This document shows positions 45,120 through 56,899 of a stretch of 64,000 nucleotides of DNA, piece after piece. Positions within the stretch are counted from its first letter, which is position 1. The number at the start of each line of letters is the position of its first letter. The notes beneath the pieces are model-generated. The model was not told the origin of the DNA, searched no databases, and saw nothing but the letters and a program-made list of their open reading frames with translations. The stretch covers positions 124,001 to 188,000 of the forward strand of contig JAWWNJ010000012.1 in the NCBI GenBank assembly GCA_037176885.1, read 5' to 3'. The translations under genes were made by a program, and so were the position numbers. Source of the DNA: Favolaschia claudopus. Taxonomy: Eukaryota; Basidiomycota; Agaricomycetes; Agaricales; Mycenaceae.

Positions 45120-45690
45120 AGTGGAGTAGAGTAATCAAGTCCTGTGGACCTGGTGGTCGGTCTCCTTGTGTGCAAATGAATTACACGCGGATTAGCCCGT
45201 TCGATTCGGGTCAGGATATGAAAAGTAACTCGAGAATGCTGAATCTTTTTTTGTTTGTTCGTCGCTTTCCACTCTGGATTCAAGATAAGGGACTGCGAAG
45301 TCTTGTTGGATGTGGAGAACCCCTGGATGGTTCACTCTGCGCTGTATATCTATTTCCTCTGAGCATTACAGTAAAGCAGGTTACGGAGCCCGTTCGATTC
45401 GGGTCGGGGTGCTGGCGCAGATTTTAACCACTTTTTAGCGCGGAAGGGGACACGGTCCTCCAGAACTGGGTAGTTAGAATTGTTTGAAGATGAAGAGTGG
45501 AAGAAAAGTCGAAATACGGTTGAGCTGGGATGTTCTGGGGAATCAGAATCAGCCTTCAGTTCGTGTCGGATTCCTTGTTGCTCGTGCAGTTCACGATGTA
45601 GTGGACCGACCATTCAACCATTGGCAGTCCTACGATGGTGTGGTGTAAGCTCGTCCAAGAACCCGTTCGATTCGGGGTTGGGTTTTCATC
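45120..45690 (+). repeat. tRNA-like repeat cluster 3 (three units)
   Basis: T-arms CCCG-TTCGATT-CGGG at 45196-45210, 45389-45403 and 45662-45676. For the first, a near-cloverleaf can be drawn: acceptor TCCTG/CAGGA (45140/45212), D-like arm GACC/GGTC with a GG-containing loop, and a GTGT/ACAC arm. For the second, ACCCC/GGGGT pairs. Still no standard anticodon loop. The remainder of 44847-46063 shows no gene. Confidence 0.5.
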
Positions 45691-46063
45691 CTGTAAAGGC
45701 CTTCTTTTTTCAGCGTATATCCGAACTCCAGTCGACTCAACGTCGATTTCCTGGTGGCCAACTCTATTCTGCAGTTCGAATTGTCTATTCTGAACCAAAA
45801 ATATTTCTGGTGGTAGTCCACGCTAGCCTTGGGTTCAGTATTGCCCAATCACTGTAAGAAGTTCGACAGAGGACTGGATTGCGCTTTTTGAGAGAAAATT
45901 CGCTCGTTGATGATATTTCGATGATATTTGCCAATCCTAATGCGATTCGATATTCTAATGCTAGTGTTGTTTGTGCTCTACAGTGTCAGTACGTCATGAA
46001 CAGAATGCGTGTTTTATATGAAAAATTCCTCTTCGTCGGATTCATCGCTGTCCCAGCCCACGG

Positions 46064-47326
46064 CTACCAATTGATCCTTGAACGGCGAAACGACTTGTTG
46101 GGGAATCGGCGGAGGCGGCCCTTCACATAAAGAGAGAATAAATCTAGAAAGGAACTCGTTGATTCTGCAAGAGTTTCGCCGTCAGTAAAATTCGAAGTAC
46201 GAACCCAGATGATTTGAAAGAACGAACTCTTTCGCATGTGTGGTGGCGCCAAAGTGAGGGGCATCGGGTATTTGCGCAACCTCAACTTCGACGCCAGCGG
46301 TACGCAAATGATCGGCCACTTGGTTGGTCGTGGAGATATCGTACGCGACGTCTGCGCCGCAGTGGACCATGAACACGGGACAAGCAATATTTCGCATCGC
46401 CTCAAGCGTGTACGCTTCCCGTTTGACGAAGAAATCAACACTCGCGACGCGGAAATCGTCCAGAGCATTGACTCCCCATTGGGAGGTCATGAAGGCTGAG
46501 GATACCCGAACGATTCTGGCAGCGGAGATACAGAGAATGAGAGAGGGAAGGATGTGATGAGATATCATTACGCACGCTTGGAATGCCTCAGACGCTTGGC
46601 CATTGACAGACAGTTGGAGGCAGCCTGTAATTGCGTCCCCCATCATCGACCCTGGTTCCAACTTCTCCCCTCGGCTTACACCCTCCGCCCAGTAGTCATA
46701 TATTTCTTGCCGACCCTCACCAACGTCGATTGGCTACACCCACCATCAGCGTCGATCGTGTCAGAAGCTTAAATCTCAAAACGCACTTCTGTTAACGGCA
46801 GAGACGAGACGACGAATATTGAGAGGACATTGGAGGGGAATAGAATCGCAGTTTGCAGCGCGATACAGCCGCCCATGGACATCCCGAATAAATGATATCG
46901 GGGGATTTGAAGGCTTGACTGACAAGAGAGAGATTAGTAACTATGAAACGATGCCCAGCGGCAGGCACAGTGGCGCACCATGAATAGAGCGACGTCCCGC
47001 GCAGCAACCTCACGCCCATACCCTTCTCCCGCTCTGCCTATCGTCCGTGCATGGCATCGTAAATCCATTCCAATGAGGTTAAATCGTCGTAGCTCGCGAT
47101 CCGAAAATTGCGCTAGCAGAAATCGCGTTCGGTGAGGTGGGCTTGAGCGACGCGTACAGTCCAGGCACGCACGATGATAAATTATTTTGCCCAGGTAAAC
47201 CGGATGCAGAAACAGAATCGTCGGAAGGGTGGGGTCGATGCAGGCTGCCGAGGTTTCTGTTGGCGTAGAAATTACATAGTTGAAGTCTACGACTCCGGTG
47301 GGCGTCTCGAGCGTTATTGAGGGCAT
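46064..47326 (-). CDS. Alpha/beta-hydrolase fold enzyme, 329 aa
   Basis: Exons 47173-47326, 46979-47112, 46787-46918, 46576-46733, 46205-46515 and 46064-46164; all phases close. It shows the fold's order: LPTILFLHPVYLG (oxyanion strand), NLIGMDLRCHART, nucleophile elbow GMSMGG with Ser at about 110, acid Asp at about 248 (VHCGAD), and His at about 280 (PDAPHFG). A hydrolase acting on an ester, lactone or epoxide is expected; the substrate cannot be told. The cytosol is likely, as no signal peptide is seen. The last intron would be only 40 nt; without it the protein ends at 46182 with ...LGSYFEFY. Confidence 0.85.
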
Positions 47327-48456
47327 GGAGGGGAGGCGGGGAAGCTGGGAGAGAGGAAGACAAGAGAGGTTTGAGACATATGGCGATCTTAATTGATCTG
47401 ATGCGGGTGGCTCAGGAGGATCAAGTCGAGATAGCCGAGCGGGCTTTTGAATGCGATACGTTTGATACTCATTTGATGCGCCTTCGAAGCAATCGGTTGC
47501 ATCGATGTCCGTGAAGGAACTATCAGGAATTCCGCTCGCTTCGGGATGCAGCTGAATGGGGGTGAGATATTAACCTCCTCCCAGCTCTACCGATGGCCGA
47601 TACTACGGCTCATTCCCCGGTATCGAAGAACGTACAATTGGGCACCGAGCTCGAGAGAAACCGAGGCAATTCATTGGAGTTTGGTACCACAGGTCGTCCG
47701 TTGCAAACCTGAAATTCCCATGGAAAAGACAAGCAGGATTTGCAAATGAATCCCAACTAAATCCAGATTTAGGTTAGTACCAGCCCAGAACACCGTCAGA
47801 GTTTTGAGTTGGTACCATGGTGGTGGTGGTTTGGGAAGAGAATGATTACGATCATTGATGTACGATCCAATCAAATTTCCAGCTTCAATTGTTCCCTTGT
47901 CATAGTTTTGACCTTCAAGAGAGTAGGACAGTCGAAGAGGCGCGAATCACAGTAGAAATTACCACACGTTGATTTTCTTTCTACTTTTTTTTTTCTCTCC
48001 TCCATTGAGTGGCTCGCAGAACTGCTGTATAAGTAAAAGGGCTTTCGGAATTGCGCTCCGATGCAGTGCAGTGTTCCACGATCATTATCCCGATTATCCC
48101 CGATGTTCCCTCTTGCCACTTCCCACTTGCTTCCCACCACGAGCTGCGACTAACGACTCTTAGACTCTGACGAGCCCTCCCGCCCTCAATCTCCCAGCTT
48201 ATAACTCTGACTATGTCAACACATCTCTACCTCCCTGGATCAAGCCCGACAGACTCGGGAGATCTCTGTTTCGCGAAGATTGTCGGGGCCTCAGGCCAAA
48301 AGGCTCTACAGTTTTTTGTTCCCTGGAGACTGCAGCCGACCCATCTAACATCTTGCTGTAAACTGAATGAGGTTGCTTGCTTCGCTGGTACGATGCTACT
48401 ATGTTAACTATATACAACTGAATTGCCCGTTCTTCGAATTCAGAACTACTTGGAGC
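47327..48456. other. Intergenic, nothing recognised
   Basis: No coding frame or repeat could be supported. T-rich and C-rich tracts at 47985-48005 are the only compositional features. Confidence 0.45.
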
Positions 48457-50134
48457 CTAAATGATCTCTTGCCACGCTCTGATTTCCGGGCGCTCGCGTC
48501 TAGAGCGTGATTTCGGGTCGAAATATGGCCTTTCTCCAATGCTAGCAACTCGGTCTCCTTGACGTAGGCCAGCGTAATCCATTCTGATAACATCGTACTC
48601 GTCAGATGCATGGCGCAGGATATAGAATCTGATAAAACCTACGTCGCGGTGTGCATGGTGCACCGGTTGTCCCAAATTGCAACGTCGTCCTTGCCCCACC
48701 GGAATCGGACTTGGAGGTCATGATTCTCGGAAACATGTCTCGCAAGGTACGCCAAGACGTCGTTGGATTCATCTTCGGTTAGCTCAAGAATTCTAGTGGT
48801 ATAGCTGACAAGGATGCTTTCAACAAGCGAAGGGCGATTGGTGAGTCGGTCAGTCCACGTACAACTTGTTAACGAATAGCGTCTTGAACCTTGTAACAGG
48901 ATGCGAGCGGATGACGGGACTGCTTTGGACCATCAGCTTGGTGCGGATGCTCATAGCAAGTACGAACTGAATAGCTTTCAAAGCGGCACCAATATTCTCA
49001 GGTGAGCCTCGAGGGCCGTGAAACGCGTTATCTTTGGATTTTGCGAGCTTTGATTCAATCGGATATGAGCTCCAGATTCCGTCACGACTCATCCAAACTC
49101 ACCTCTTCACGAACGCCCTTTGCATCAAGCAAAGCCGTCAATCCTTCGAGAAATTTTCTATAGGCCGGCGACAATTTATCGTAAGCCTCATATCCGCTAA
49201 ATAGTAAATCCAGCAGTTCATTAATGTGATTTATTCCGAAGCAAATGTTTTGACGAAGAGACTCACCTGGCCCACTATGGTATAAGTCACCCGAGAGTCA
49301 ATACCAGCGACAGAGCTAATCAGACAGAGCCATACCAATGTATCACCGCCGACTGTAAATTTGTCAGTGAATTAGCTTTTGCGTGGAAGTTCTGTTCTCA
49401 CTTGGGGGAAGCGTGTGTAGTTTCAGGATCTGCAATACCGCAAAAGGATGTCAAATCTGGGAGCGTTTCTACCGCATAATCGGATGGCACGGGTTCAAAA
49501 GAGGTGTCGGAATGCCACCTGATTTCATGGTATGAGCATTCTTCTTACTATGCCCCCCATTCCGACTCACCCGTCGCTTGCCCTAGCCGTCTCACTGAAT
49601 CCAGTCCGCGAAGCCCCGCTGCGATGAGCCAATATCTCTCTGAAATCTGCACATGAGGAGCCAACTGTCAACGTACCCTTCGGACGATATGTCCATTACA
49701 TCCTGGGGTAATGAATTTTTGCTCTTGACAGTGTCCGAATAATCATTTGGATAGATGTGAAGGGTCGAAGTTGCGGGTTTCCCCGCTAGCTCTCCCAACC
49801 GCTTCGCGAGCTCCCTCAGCTGCTCGGCACTAATATTCTGCTCATGAAAGAACAGAACTCCGCGATGAGACGCGAGTCGAGCAAGGTCTTTCAACACATC
49901 GTCCGAGTTTGAGAGACGGAGGAGGGTCGAAAGTTGAGTGGGTTGGGGGAAGCGTGTGCCAATGACGGGAGTTTCGTCTATGTGCTCGAATGGAGCCAGG
50001 GCGTGGAAGGGATGCGTTCTTGCTTTTGTGGCGAGCGATCGGCCCACAAGGGCTGTCCTGAGGTGTTGAGCTCGTGCAGAAAGCAGGGAAGCTGTACGTT
50101 TAGTTCGGGTGAGGACCAGAGAAGCTGAAAACAT
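48457..50134 (-). CDS. TauD/TfdA-type 2-oxoglutarate/Fe(II) dioxygenase, copy A, 374 aa
   Basis: Eleven exons: 49677-50134, 49571-49618, 49473-49518, 49402-49429, 49336-49352, 49267-49274 (8 nt), 49103-49196, 48968-49047, 48863-48919, 48643-48804 and 48457-48583. All phases close and the layout equals copy B. Iron ligands are H and D of WHSDTSFEP (about 171 and 173) and the distal His in NRCTMHTAT (about 330). FHEQNISAEQLREL, GELAGKPATSTLHIYP and HPVTRFKTLFVN are family blocks. Such enzymes oxidise small sulfonates or related acids, releasing succinate and CO2; the true substrate is unknown. The Arg/Ser/Leu-rich first 40 residues look like a mitochondrial presequence. An ATG 60 nt upstream (50194) is not conserved in copy B, so the shared one was chosen. 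Confidence 0.9.
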
Positions 50135-51239
50135 CGTAGGCGGTGGTTCGATCGATCCTGAATCCTGATGGGTAGCTCGCTTTTTAAGAACCATCGGCCA
50201 GCTTACCCGTTTTGTCCGAGGCGCGTGAACGTTACATATAGATAGGTGAACGATGCAAAATTATCTGCTTTGGATACTCATTTTCGATTCGAACGACTCT
50301 AATTGGGGATTACGCTACCGACCTCAGCTCAGAATCAATCGAGATCGATCGTGACGAGCAAACCGCCGACCTGGATTCCAAATGAATCAACGAAAGCTTA
50401 GTGGTAGGGAAATGTCACTGGACAATGGATATGCGGGAATGATGCCGCATATCTGAAAACGTTTGATGAGGTTGTGAGTGGACGGCCAATGACGACTCCA
50501 GAATGGACGACGGAGGCGTGCTTCGCGCAGTAATGAAAATGAATCGAGAATCAATGGTACATAGCTGGAGCGAAGACCTCATCAGGTTTTGCAGTCAGAA
50601 AGAAAAGAACGAACGAATGAATGCAAACAAAATTCCAAAGGATACCTGACAACGCATACGCCGGAAGGAGCCGAACTATCTTCCGTCGATATGGGTGTGC
50701 CCAACACGTAACAGTATGAGCGCGGTGAATTAGGGTGAATTTAGGGAGAAATTACCTGTGTAGCGTTCATGATTCACGGAACAAGAGATTCGAGCCGCGG
50801 AACTCGTTGGTGCTGAGAACACTGGTTAAAATGGCGGCCACAGAGAAGCGATAAAAATGGTATTTATACCCCCTATGAAAGATAGCGGCGTGGACAAGGC
50901 GCGGAGTTGAACCGCCAGCGCACCAGGCCGAGTCGGGCCTGAGCGTGAATTTCCGGAATTGAAGAACGCGAAGCATTGAAATAAAACAAGCAAGCAGGTA
51001 GGATTCCACCAAGGACTCGAATCTGGCACGTCGGCGAGCGAGCACATCCGCAATCAAAGTCATAGATCTACGCTGGCAGAGATCTAAAGGGTTCAACCCT
51101 AGAGGTATCGCAGTGTGGAACTTGTATTCAAGACCCTGACCTAAGGATTCTTTTGGGACTCTTCCAAGACTCTTCCAATTTCCACGCCGTTCATGATTCA
51201 TCGTAATCGTCCTTAGTAGCAGCCTAGTTGAAAGATTAT
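50135..51239. other. Intergenic between dioxygenase A and block R
   Basis: The first about 120 bases resemble the upstream flank of dioxygenase B (TTAAGAACCATCGG and TCCGAGGCGC shared), so the promoter was duplicated with the gene. Beyond that no gene is seen. Confidence 0.5.
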
Positions 51240-51712
51240 AAGACAATATAAGATAGTTCAAGTTCCAGGTCCGCTGACGGAGTTGGGTCGATTGCAATGG
51301 TCGTCGTCGGAGAAACAAGAAAGAAAGCATTGAACTCGGTGCCGATTCCCGAATATCGCCGACATCATTTTCGCACGCCTTGCCTTCTGTCTCCGATCTC
51401 GGACCTGGACCACGACCACGACGCCCACGGGCCACGACACCGTCAGCATTGAATGTCTTAGTCTACGACATCTGCGACCCAATTCAAAGCTAATTTACCC
51501 ACTCATCCATCACTACTAAGGCGATCTCGTCCGAGACTCCGAGTCATCGTTGTGTCCCACCGACTTCGAGAACCATGATGATGTTACCTGCGCCGGCGGT
51601 CGAAGCCTTCCGCACCCTACGTATTAAGTTGCCTATTCGGAAGCACGGTTGAGGCGAACAATCAGCAGGCGGCGAGCCACTTCGCCAGCACGTCTTTTTG
51701 TCTCTAACCCCC

Positions 51713-54700
51713 ATGGGCGATAACGACTCCGATGATTCGTGGCGAGGATGTGAGGGATCTTTCTCATCTATATCTTCACTGTGACTCCTTTGAACAACTT
51801 CATTTGTTCCGTTCTACAGATTCCACGGAGGGTGACACGGCGGGGGTCAAGATCTGGAAGGTATACGCGGAGGAGGCGGAGAAGTACGACACGGCACTTG
51901 TGGAGAGCTGGAAGAGCGATATGGAAGGCGTTCTCATTTTTGTGAGTCTCTCCTGGTCCTGATTCGACTCGGAAGACGATTTGAAACGAATGGCCTTCAG
52001 GCCGGTCTTTTCTCTGCCATCCTCACAGCCTTTCTCATCGAAAGCTACAAGGCGCTCACTCCGGATTCCGGAGACGAAATGAAAGCTGTCCTCATTCAGA
52101 TATCAGCGCAGTTATCAGGAATCGCCAACCGAACCTCCGTTGACTTGCCTACGCCGGAACCATTCGTCACTCCGACTTCTTCCCTTGTTTGTAACCTCCT
52201 CTGGTTCGTCAGCCTCGGCCTCAGTCTATCTTGCGCTCTCCTTGCCACGCTCGTCGAACAATGGGCTCCAAATTTCAATTATAAAACGGAACTGCGCTCC
52301 ACCCCGGCTACTCGCGCTTGTAACTTTGCGTACTTCTACTACGGCCTGAAGCGATTCAAAATGCACGTCGTCGTCGAAATCATCCCTCTTCTCCTACATG
52401 CCTCCCTCCTCCTTTTTTTTGCCGGCCTCGTCGCATTCCTCGTCCCAGTGAACACAGTAGTAATGATCTCCGTCACTATTCTGCTCGGCCTTGGGGTGAT
52501 CGCGTACACGACGCTCACTGTCTTCCCACTGTTTTCACAGCAGTCCCCTTACCAGACTCCCCTCTCCGCTGTGCTTTTCGATGCGATTCAGCTTATCTAC
52601 ACAATGTGGGGCTTCCCGTCGCACGCCGGGGAATCGATGATAGCTGTCATGAGCAGAGCGGCCCAAAATATTCCAAACAGGCTGAATCTAGACTTTAGCG
52701 CTCTTTTCTGGACACTTGGGTCCTTAGCTGATGATTTCGAGCTGGAGCCGTTTTTGGAGGGCATCGTGGAGACAGTTGCGACTTCCGAACGCGGATCATA
52801 CTATGATGACCTCATTGGCCGTCTAATTGGCGAGGGACTGCTACTAGTGCGCGCGGAACTGTTGGTTGAGCGTTACGACAGCGCATTTCTACTGACAGAA
52901 ACGCAAGCCCGGAGACAGCTAATCGCTTTGAAATGTCTTTGGGCTATGGCAACCATCCCGGCGAGAGAGCCTACCGATTGGTCGCCCCCGCCCATAGCAC
53001 TCAGATCTCTGCATCGAAAGCTTATTCGCCAGGGACACGATTATTTTCTTGACTTCATGATTTACGCCGCTAGCTTTGGCTCTCCTCCACAATTTCCCAA
53101 TCGCCACCTGAAACGGCTCCTCACGGATCAGCGATCTCATCAGTCTCATCAGGGAGCGGTGACTCCGGAAATAGCGGCAAAGTACTCCGATGTTGTCAAT
53201 ACTGTCATAGATCGCCAGTGTCGTGAGCTCACGAGCCACCAGCTTTACGTGGAAAGCATTCTGGCGATCTTAATGCAGCCCCTGGCGCATTTCGGTCCCA
53301 ACTCCAACGTCTGTCTGCCCAGCGACCTCTCTCTTTATGTTTCGAAGCCGTTTGTGATGGTTCCCGGCTCCGAGTCGCCCATCATTCAATATTGCGATCG
53401 CTGGTGGTTGGGCTCCTGTCTGACAATGGAACTCAAAACTAAACTCTCGCACGCCGATGTTAATTCCGACTCCGTGAGCGGATCCTGCAAGCAATGTGGA
53501 AAGTGACCGCCCGCATGAGCTGCTCTTTGTCGACTCATCCAAGTCGACCCATGCTAGAGGCTTTACGTCAAATTACTCGTAATCACGCTATCTCTATGGC
53601 ACATATAGTGTCTAATAAAGAGCAAGTTTCTTGAAATAACATGGAAAGTGCGAAAATATACTGAAATGACGGTTTTCGGGACAAAAAATATTGAAATGAC
53701 ATGTCATCAAAGCAAAAGTATTGAAATGACAAAGTAAAAAGATTGAAATGACATTCCGCAGGCCAAAACCAGTGAAACGACATGTAGCCAGTATTGTTCA
53801 AGTCGGTGAAGCCATACGGAGTTGGAACTCAACTTGTCGTAGGAGTCACGGCTTCACCATGCCGCACCGCTGCATCAGATGTAATTTGCGATCCGAATGC
53901 AGGGAACCACGGCTTCACGGACTAGGGCCTGTGCAGGCGGAAATGCCGAGTGCATATATACTATTAGCTGGAGTAAAAGTATCCACACTACCTCCTTGAT
54001 TCATCATTCAGTATCTCGCGCCAGAGGCTCAATGCTGCGTGAGGCTATCAATGGATCGGAGATCCCCACCCTCTACCTGATCGTCACAACTTTCGAGCAA
54101 AGCACTTGCTTTACAAACATATACGACCTTTAGGGTGTACAATCCACTACTTGTCTAACTATGGCACACTGTATTCTCTACCACCGAATCCAGGTGTGAG
54201 GCAAAATGAGGTTGGATCAGTGTCAAGTTGATCCGTAATCTTGATGCAGTGATGTGTACAGTCTGAGTCTCGAATCTCGAGCGAATTCCAACTCATTTTA
54301 ATGTTTCGCCACCATTTGCGGCTTACTTAAGGTAAGGCCTATCTGGTACTAGCGGTCTCCGGTACAAGCCACGTCACTGCTTCAATGGTCTATGTCGTTT
54401 CAATATTTTTTTTCGTAAAGTATGTCATTTCAACTTTTTCTGTCTTACCCGAATTATTAGACACTATATGGCCCACATATCTCAATCATCCCCTTGATTT
54501 TTTTCATTCAAAACGCTAGGTTGCACGACTCGTCTCGGCTGGAGTCTGACCCCGCAGCTAACGTACGAGAGTATCCCACGATAGCGGACGAGGACTCGAA
54601 GCTAATCTTGTCCGTTCCCGACCTGTGGTTGGCCGTTTTGGCAAAGTTCATTCATCTGGCCAGCACTCTCCATTCCCCCCCATACGATGTGAACCAAACA

Positions 54701-55150
54701 ATGGACATTTTGACGGGTTATCTCCTCGGATTCCATGTAACTCAGGCTCAGCAATTGGATTTCGCCAAGAGCTGGAAAGCTGCCCTCGAGCACGACGCTC
54801 CGGACTACATGTTCGTCATCCGTAAACTCGCAGTTCAGCCTGTGGACCGCGCGAGTATAATACATCCCCCCCCCCCCCCTCCGGAAGGATTCCATGCGAC
54901 TATGGTGAACACAATGTCGACTTCTTATATGTTTTCTCCGATAAAGCGGTACACGAGCGAATTGTGCTGGTTGAATGATCCCGAGGCCGTGAAGGTATTT
55001 TTGGAAGGCGTTCGGCTCGCGGAAGGACGAGAGGCATCGTGATTACTTCGAAATCGAGAACGCGATTGGCGGAGATCCGCGAGTGTTTGATGAAGGTTGT
55101 GGGCATATAGGACTACATGTTGGCGGTCGGATCGCCGAGTGTGCGATCGT
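51713..55150 (+). pseudogene. DUF6535 gene copy 3, frameshifted and split by a DNA transposon
   Basis: Exons 51713-51749, 51820-51941 and from 52001 match the 5' part of copy 2, including the 122-nt exon and the membrane domain (LLHASLLLFFAGLVAFLV). Homology leaves the frame around 53470 (a one-base-type shift; RVMWEVAA-like residues continue in another frame), so the open frame ends at 53506. At 53595-54477 an 883-bp element splits the codons for HAISIIPL. Homology resumes at 54484 through ...WLNDPEAVKVFLEGVRL, then shifts again near 55042. A run of 11 C near 54866 lies in an insertion relative to the paralogues. The N-terminal 460 residues could still be expressed as a truncated membrane protein. 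Confidence 0.88.
53595..54477 (+). mobile_element. 883-bp TIR element, copy 1 (inside DUF6535 copy 3)
   Basis: Terminal inverted repeats of 24 bp, TATGGCACATATAGTGTCTA... at the left and the complement of TGTGGGCCATATAGTGTCTA... at the right (about 20 of 24 matching). Flanked by TATCTC at 53589-53594 and 54478-54483, a 6-bp target duplication; the two other DUF6535 copies have the site once. No transposase. Subterminal TTGAAATGAC-like motifs occur six times at the left and twice, inverted, at the right. The superfamily is unclear; 6-bp duplications are reported for IS3EU/Dada-like and some hAT-like elements. Confidence 0.88.
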
Positions 55151-55678
55151 AACTGCAGGTGTCGATTGTTCAATTTCTTGAAATCAAAAGCTCTGAGCGT
55201 ACGTATCTTGGTAAACACAGTAATCGATGTGATTTTTTGGACCGTGCGCGAAATTATTAGAAATTTCAAAATCGAAGTAGAAGGAGCAGAGTTCCTGATA
55301 CGCAGAAGGGTCTGATTCAAAGGATTAATGTTATATCGAGAGACGCATAGCGATCAGAGGCGAAAATACGATCGGAATGAGGAGATAGGCAAATAATTTC
55401 GAGTGAGTGGAGCTCGAACGGGCGAAAGGGCATGCGGGGCTAGTCTCTCGTAGGCAGACGTTACAACAAAAAAAAGTCCTCGTACCTGCGAATGCGGGGC
55501 ACCGCGCCTAGTGAAATTTACCCGTATATGCTCCCGGGAAATGAAATTCGGGCTAAATACCTGAGCAGTGTTCACGGAGCACAATAAGAGATTGAGATTC
55601 GGTTGAACTGAACGATCGAGGCAATCTGGCTCAATGGGCAGTTGAGTTTGTCCACGGCGGGGAAGACAGCTAGATGCG

Positions 55679-56561
55679 TATGGCACATATAGTGTCTAAT
55701 AAAGAGCAAGTTTCTTGAAATAACATGGAAAGTGCGAAAATATACTGAAATGACGGTTTTCGGGACAAAAAATATTGAAATGACATGTCATCAAAGCAAA
55801 AGTATTGAAATGACAAAGTAAAAAGATTGAAATGACATTCCGCAGGCCAAAACCAGTGAAACGACATGTAGCCAGTATTGTTCAAGTCGGTGAAGCCATA
55901 CGGAGTTGGAACTCAACTTGTCGTAGGAGTCACGGCTTCACCATGCCGCACCGCTGCATCAGATGTAATTTGCGATCCGAATGCAGGGAACCACGGCTTC
56001 ACGGACTAGGGCCTGTGCAGGCGGAAATGCCGAGTGCATATATACTATTAGCTGGAGTAAAAGTATCCACACTACCTCCTTGATTCATCATTCAGTATCT
56101 CGCGCCAGAGGCTCAATGCTGCGTGAGGCTATCAATGGATCGGAGATCCCCACCCTCTACCTGATCGTCACAACTTTCGAGCAAAGCACTTGCTTTACAA
56201 ACATATACGACCTTTAGGGTGTACAATCCACTACTTGTCTAACTATGGCACACTGTATTCTCTACCACCGAATCCAGGTGTGAGGCAAAATGAGGTTGGA
56301 TCAGTGTCAAGTTGATCCGTAATCTTGATGCAGTGATGTGTACAGTCTGAGTCTCGAATCTCGAGCGAATTCCAACTCATTTTAATGTTTCGCCACCATT
56401 TGCGGCTTACTTAAGGTAAGGCCTATCTGGTACTAGCGGTCTCCGGTACAAGCCACGTCACTGCTTCAATGGTCTATGTCGTTTCAATATTTTTTTTCGT
56501 AAAGTATGTCATTTCAACTTTTTCTGTCTTACCCGAATTATTAGACACTATATGGCCCACA
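55679..56561 (+). mobile_element. 883-bp TIR element, copy 2
   Basis: Same length as copy 1, and I found no difference between the two by eye. Flanked by GATGCG at 55673-55678 and 56562-56567. The corresponding place in block L (24572-24577, complement strand) has one GATGCG and no element, so this insertion followed the block duplication. Confidence 0.9.
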
Positions 56562-56899
56562 GATGCGCTTACTTTAGCACAATATAGATCGAGGGGACTA
56601 GAACGGACTTCAAACTTCTATCGCCCAATTCGTCGGTAACGGAGGGGTCCTTGAAATCGACTTCTATTGGGCAAGAGTAGAGAAATAGCAGAGCCCGCAC
56701 TTCGAGTGAAAGAAACAACTCTTCGGCGTAGTAATCGTTGTATGGACTCCACCGAGACAGGTCAGTTCGATGAACCGCGTCTATCTATGGATTCATTGGA
56801 AAGAGAGAGAGAAAAAAACGAAAAAGATGGAGACCCATCGATTCGGAGCCGCGTAGAGAAAGATGGCTGGAAGGGCGCTTCAGCGACGGATGTACGAAG

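Noticed and set aside
32258..45690. Functional tRNA genes at the B-box motifs
   Set aside because: No unit has a standard A box, seven-base anticodon loop with T33, or complete cloverleaf; kept only as tRNA-like repeats.
50135..50194. Upstream in-frame ATG of dioxygenase A adding 20 residues
   Set aside because: The paralogue lacks it and both share the downstream ATG opening the presequence-like N-terminus.
53748..54133. Short open frames (72-83 aa) inside the 883-bp elements
   Set aside because: They overlap on both strands, lie in subterminal repeats and lack family features; their identity in both copies simply reflects identical DNA.
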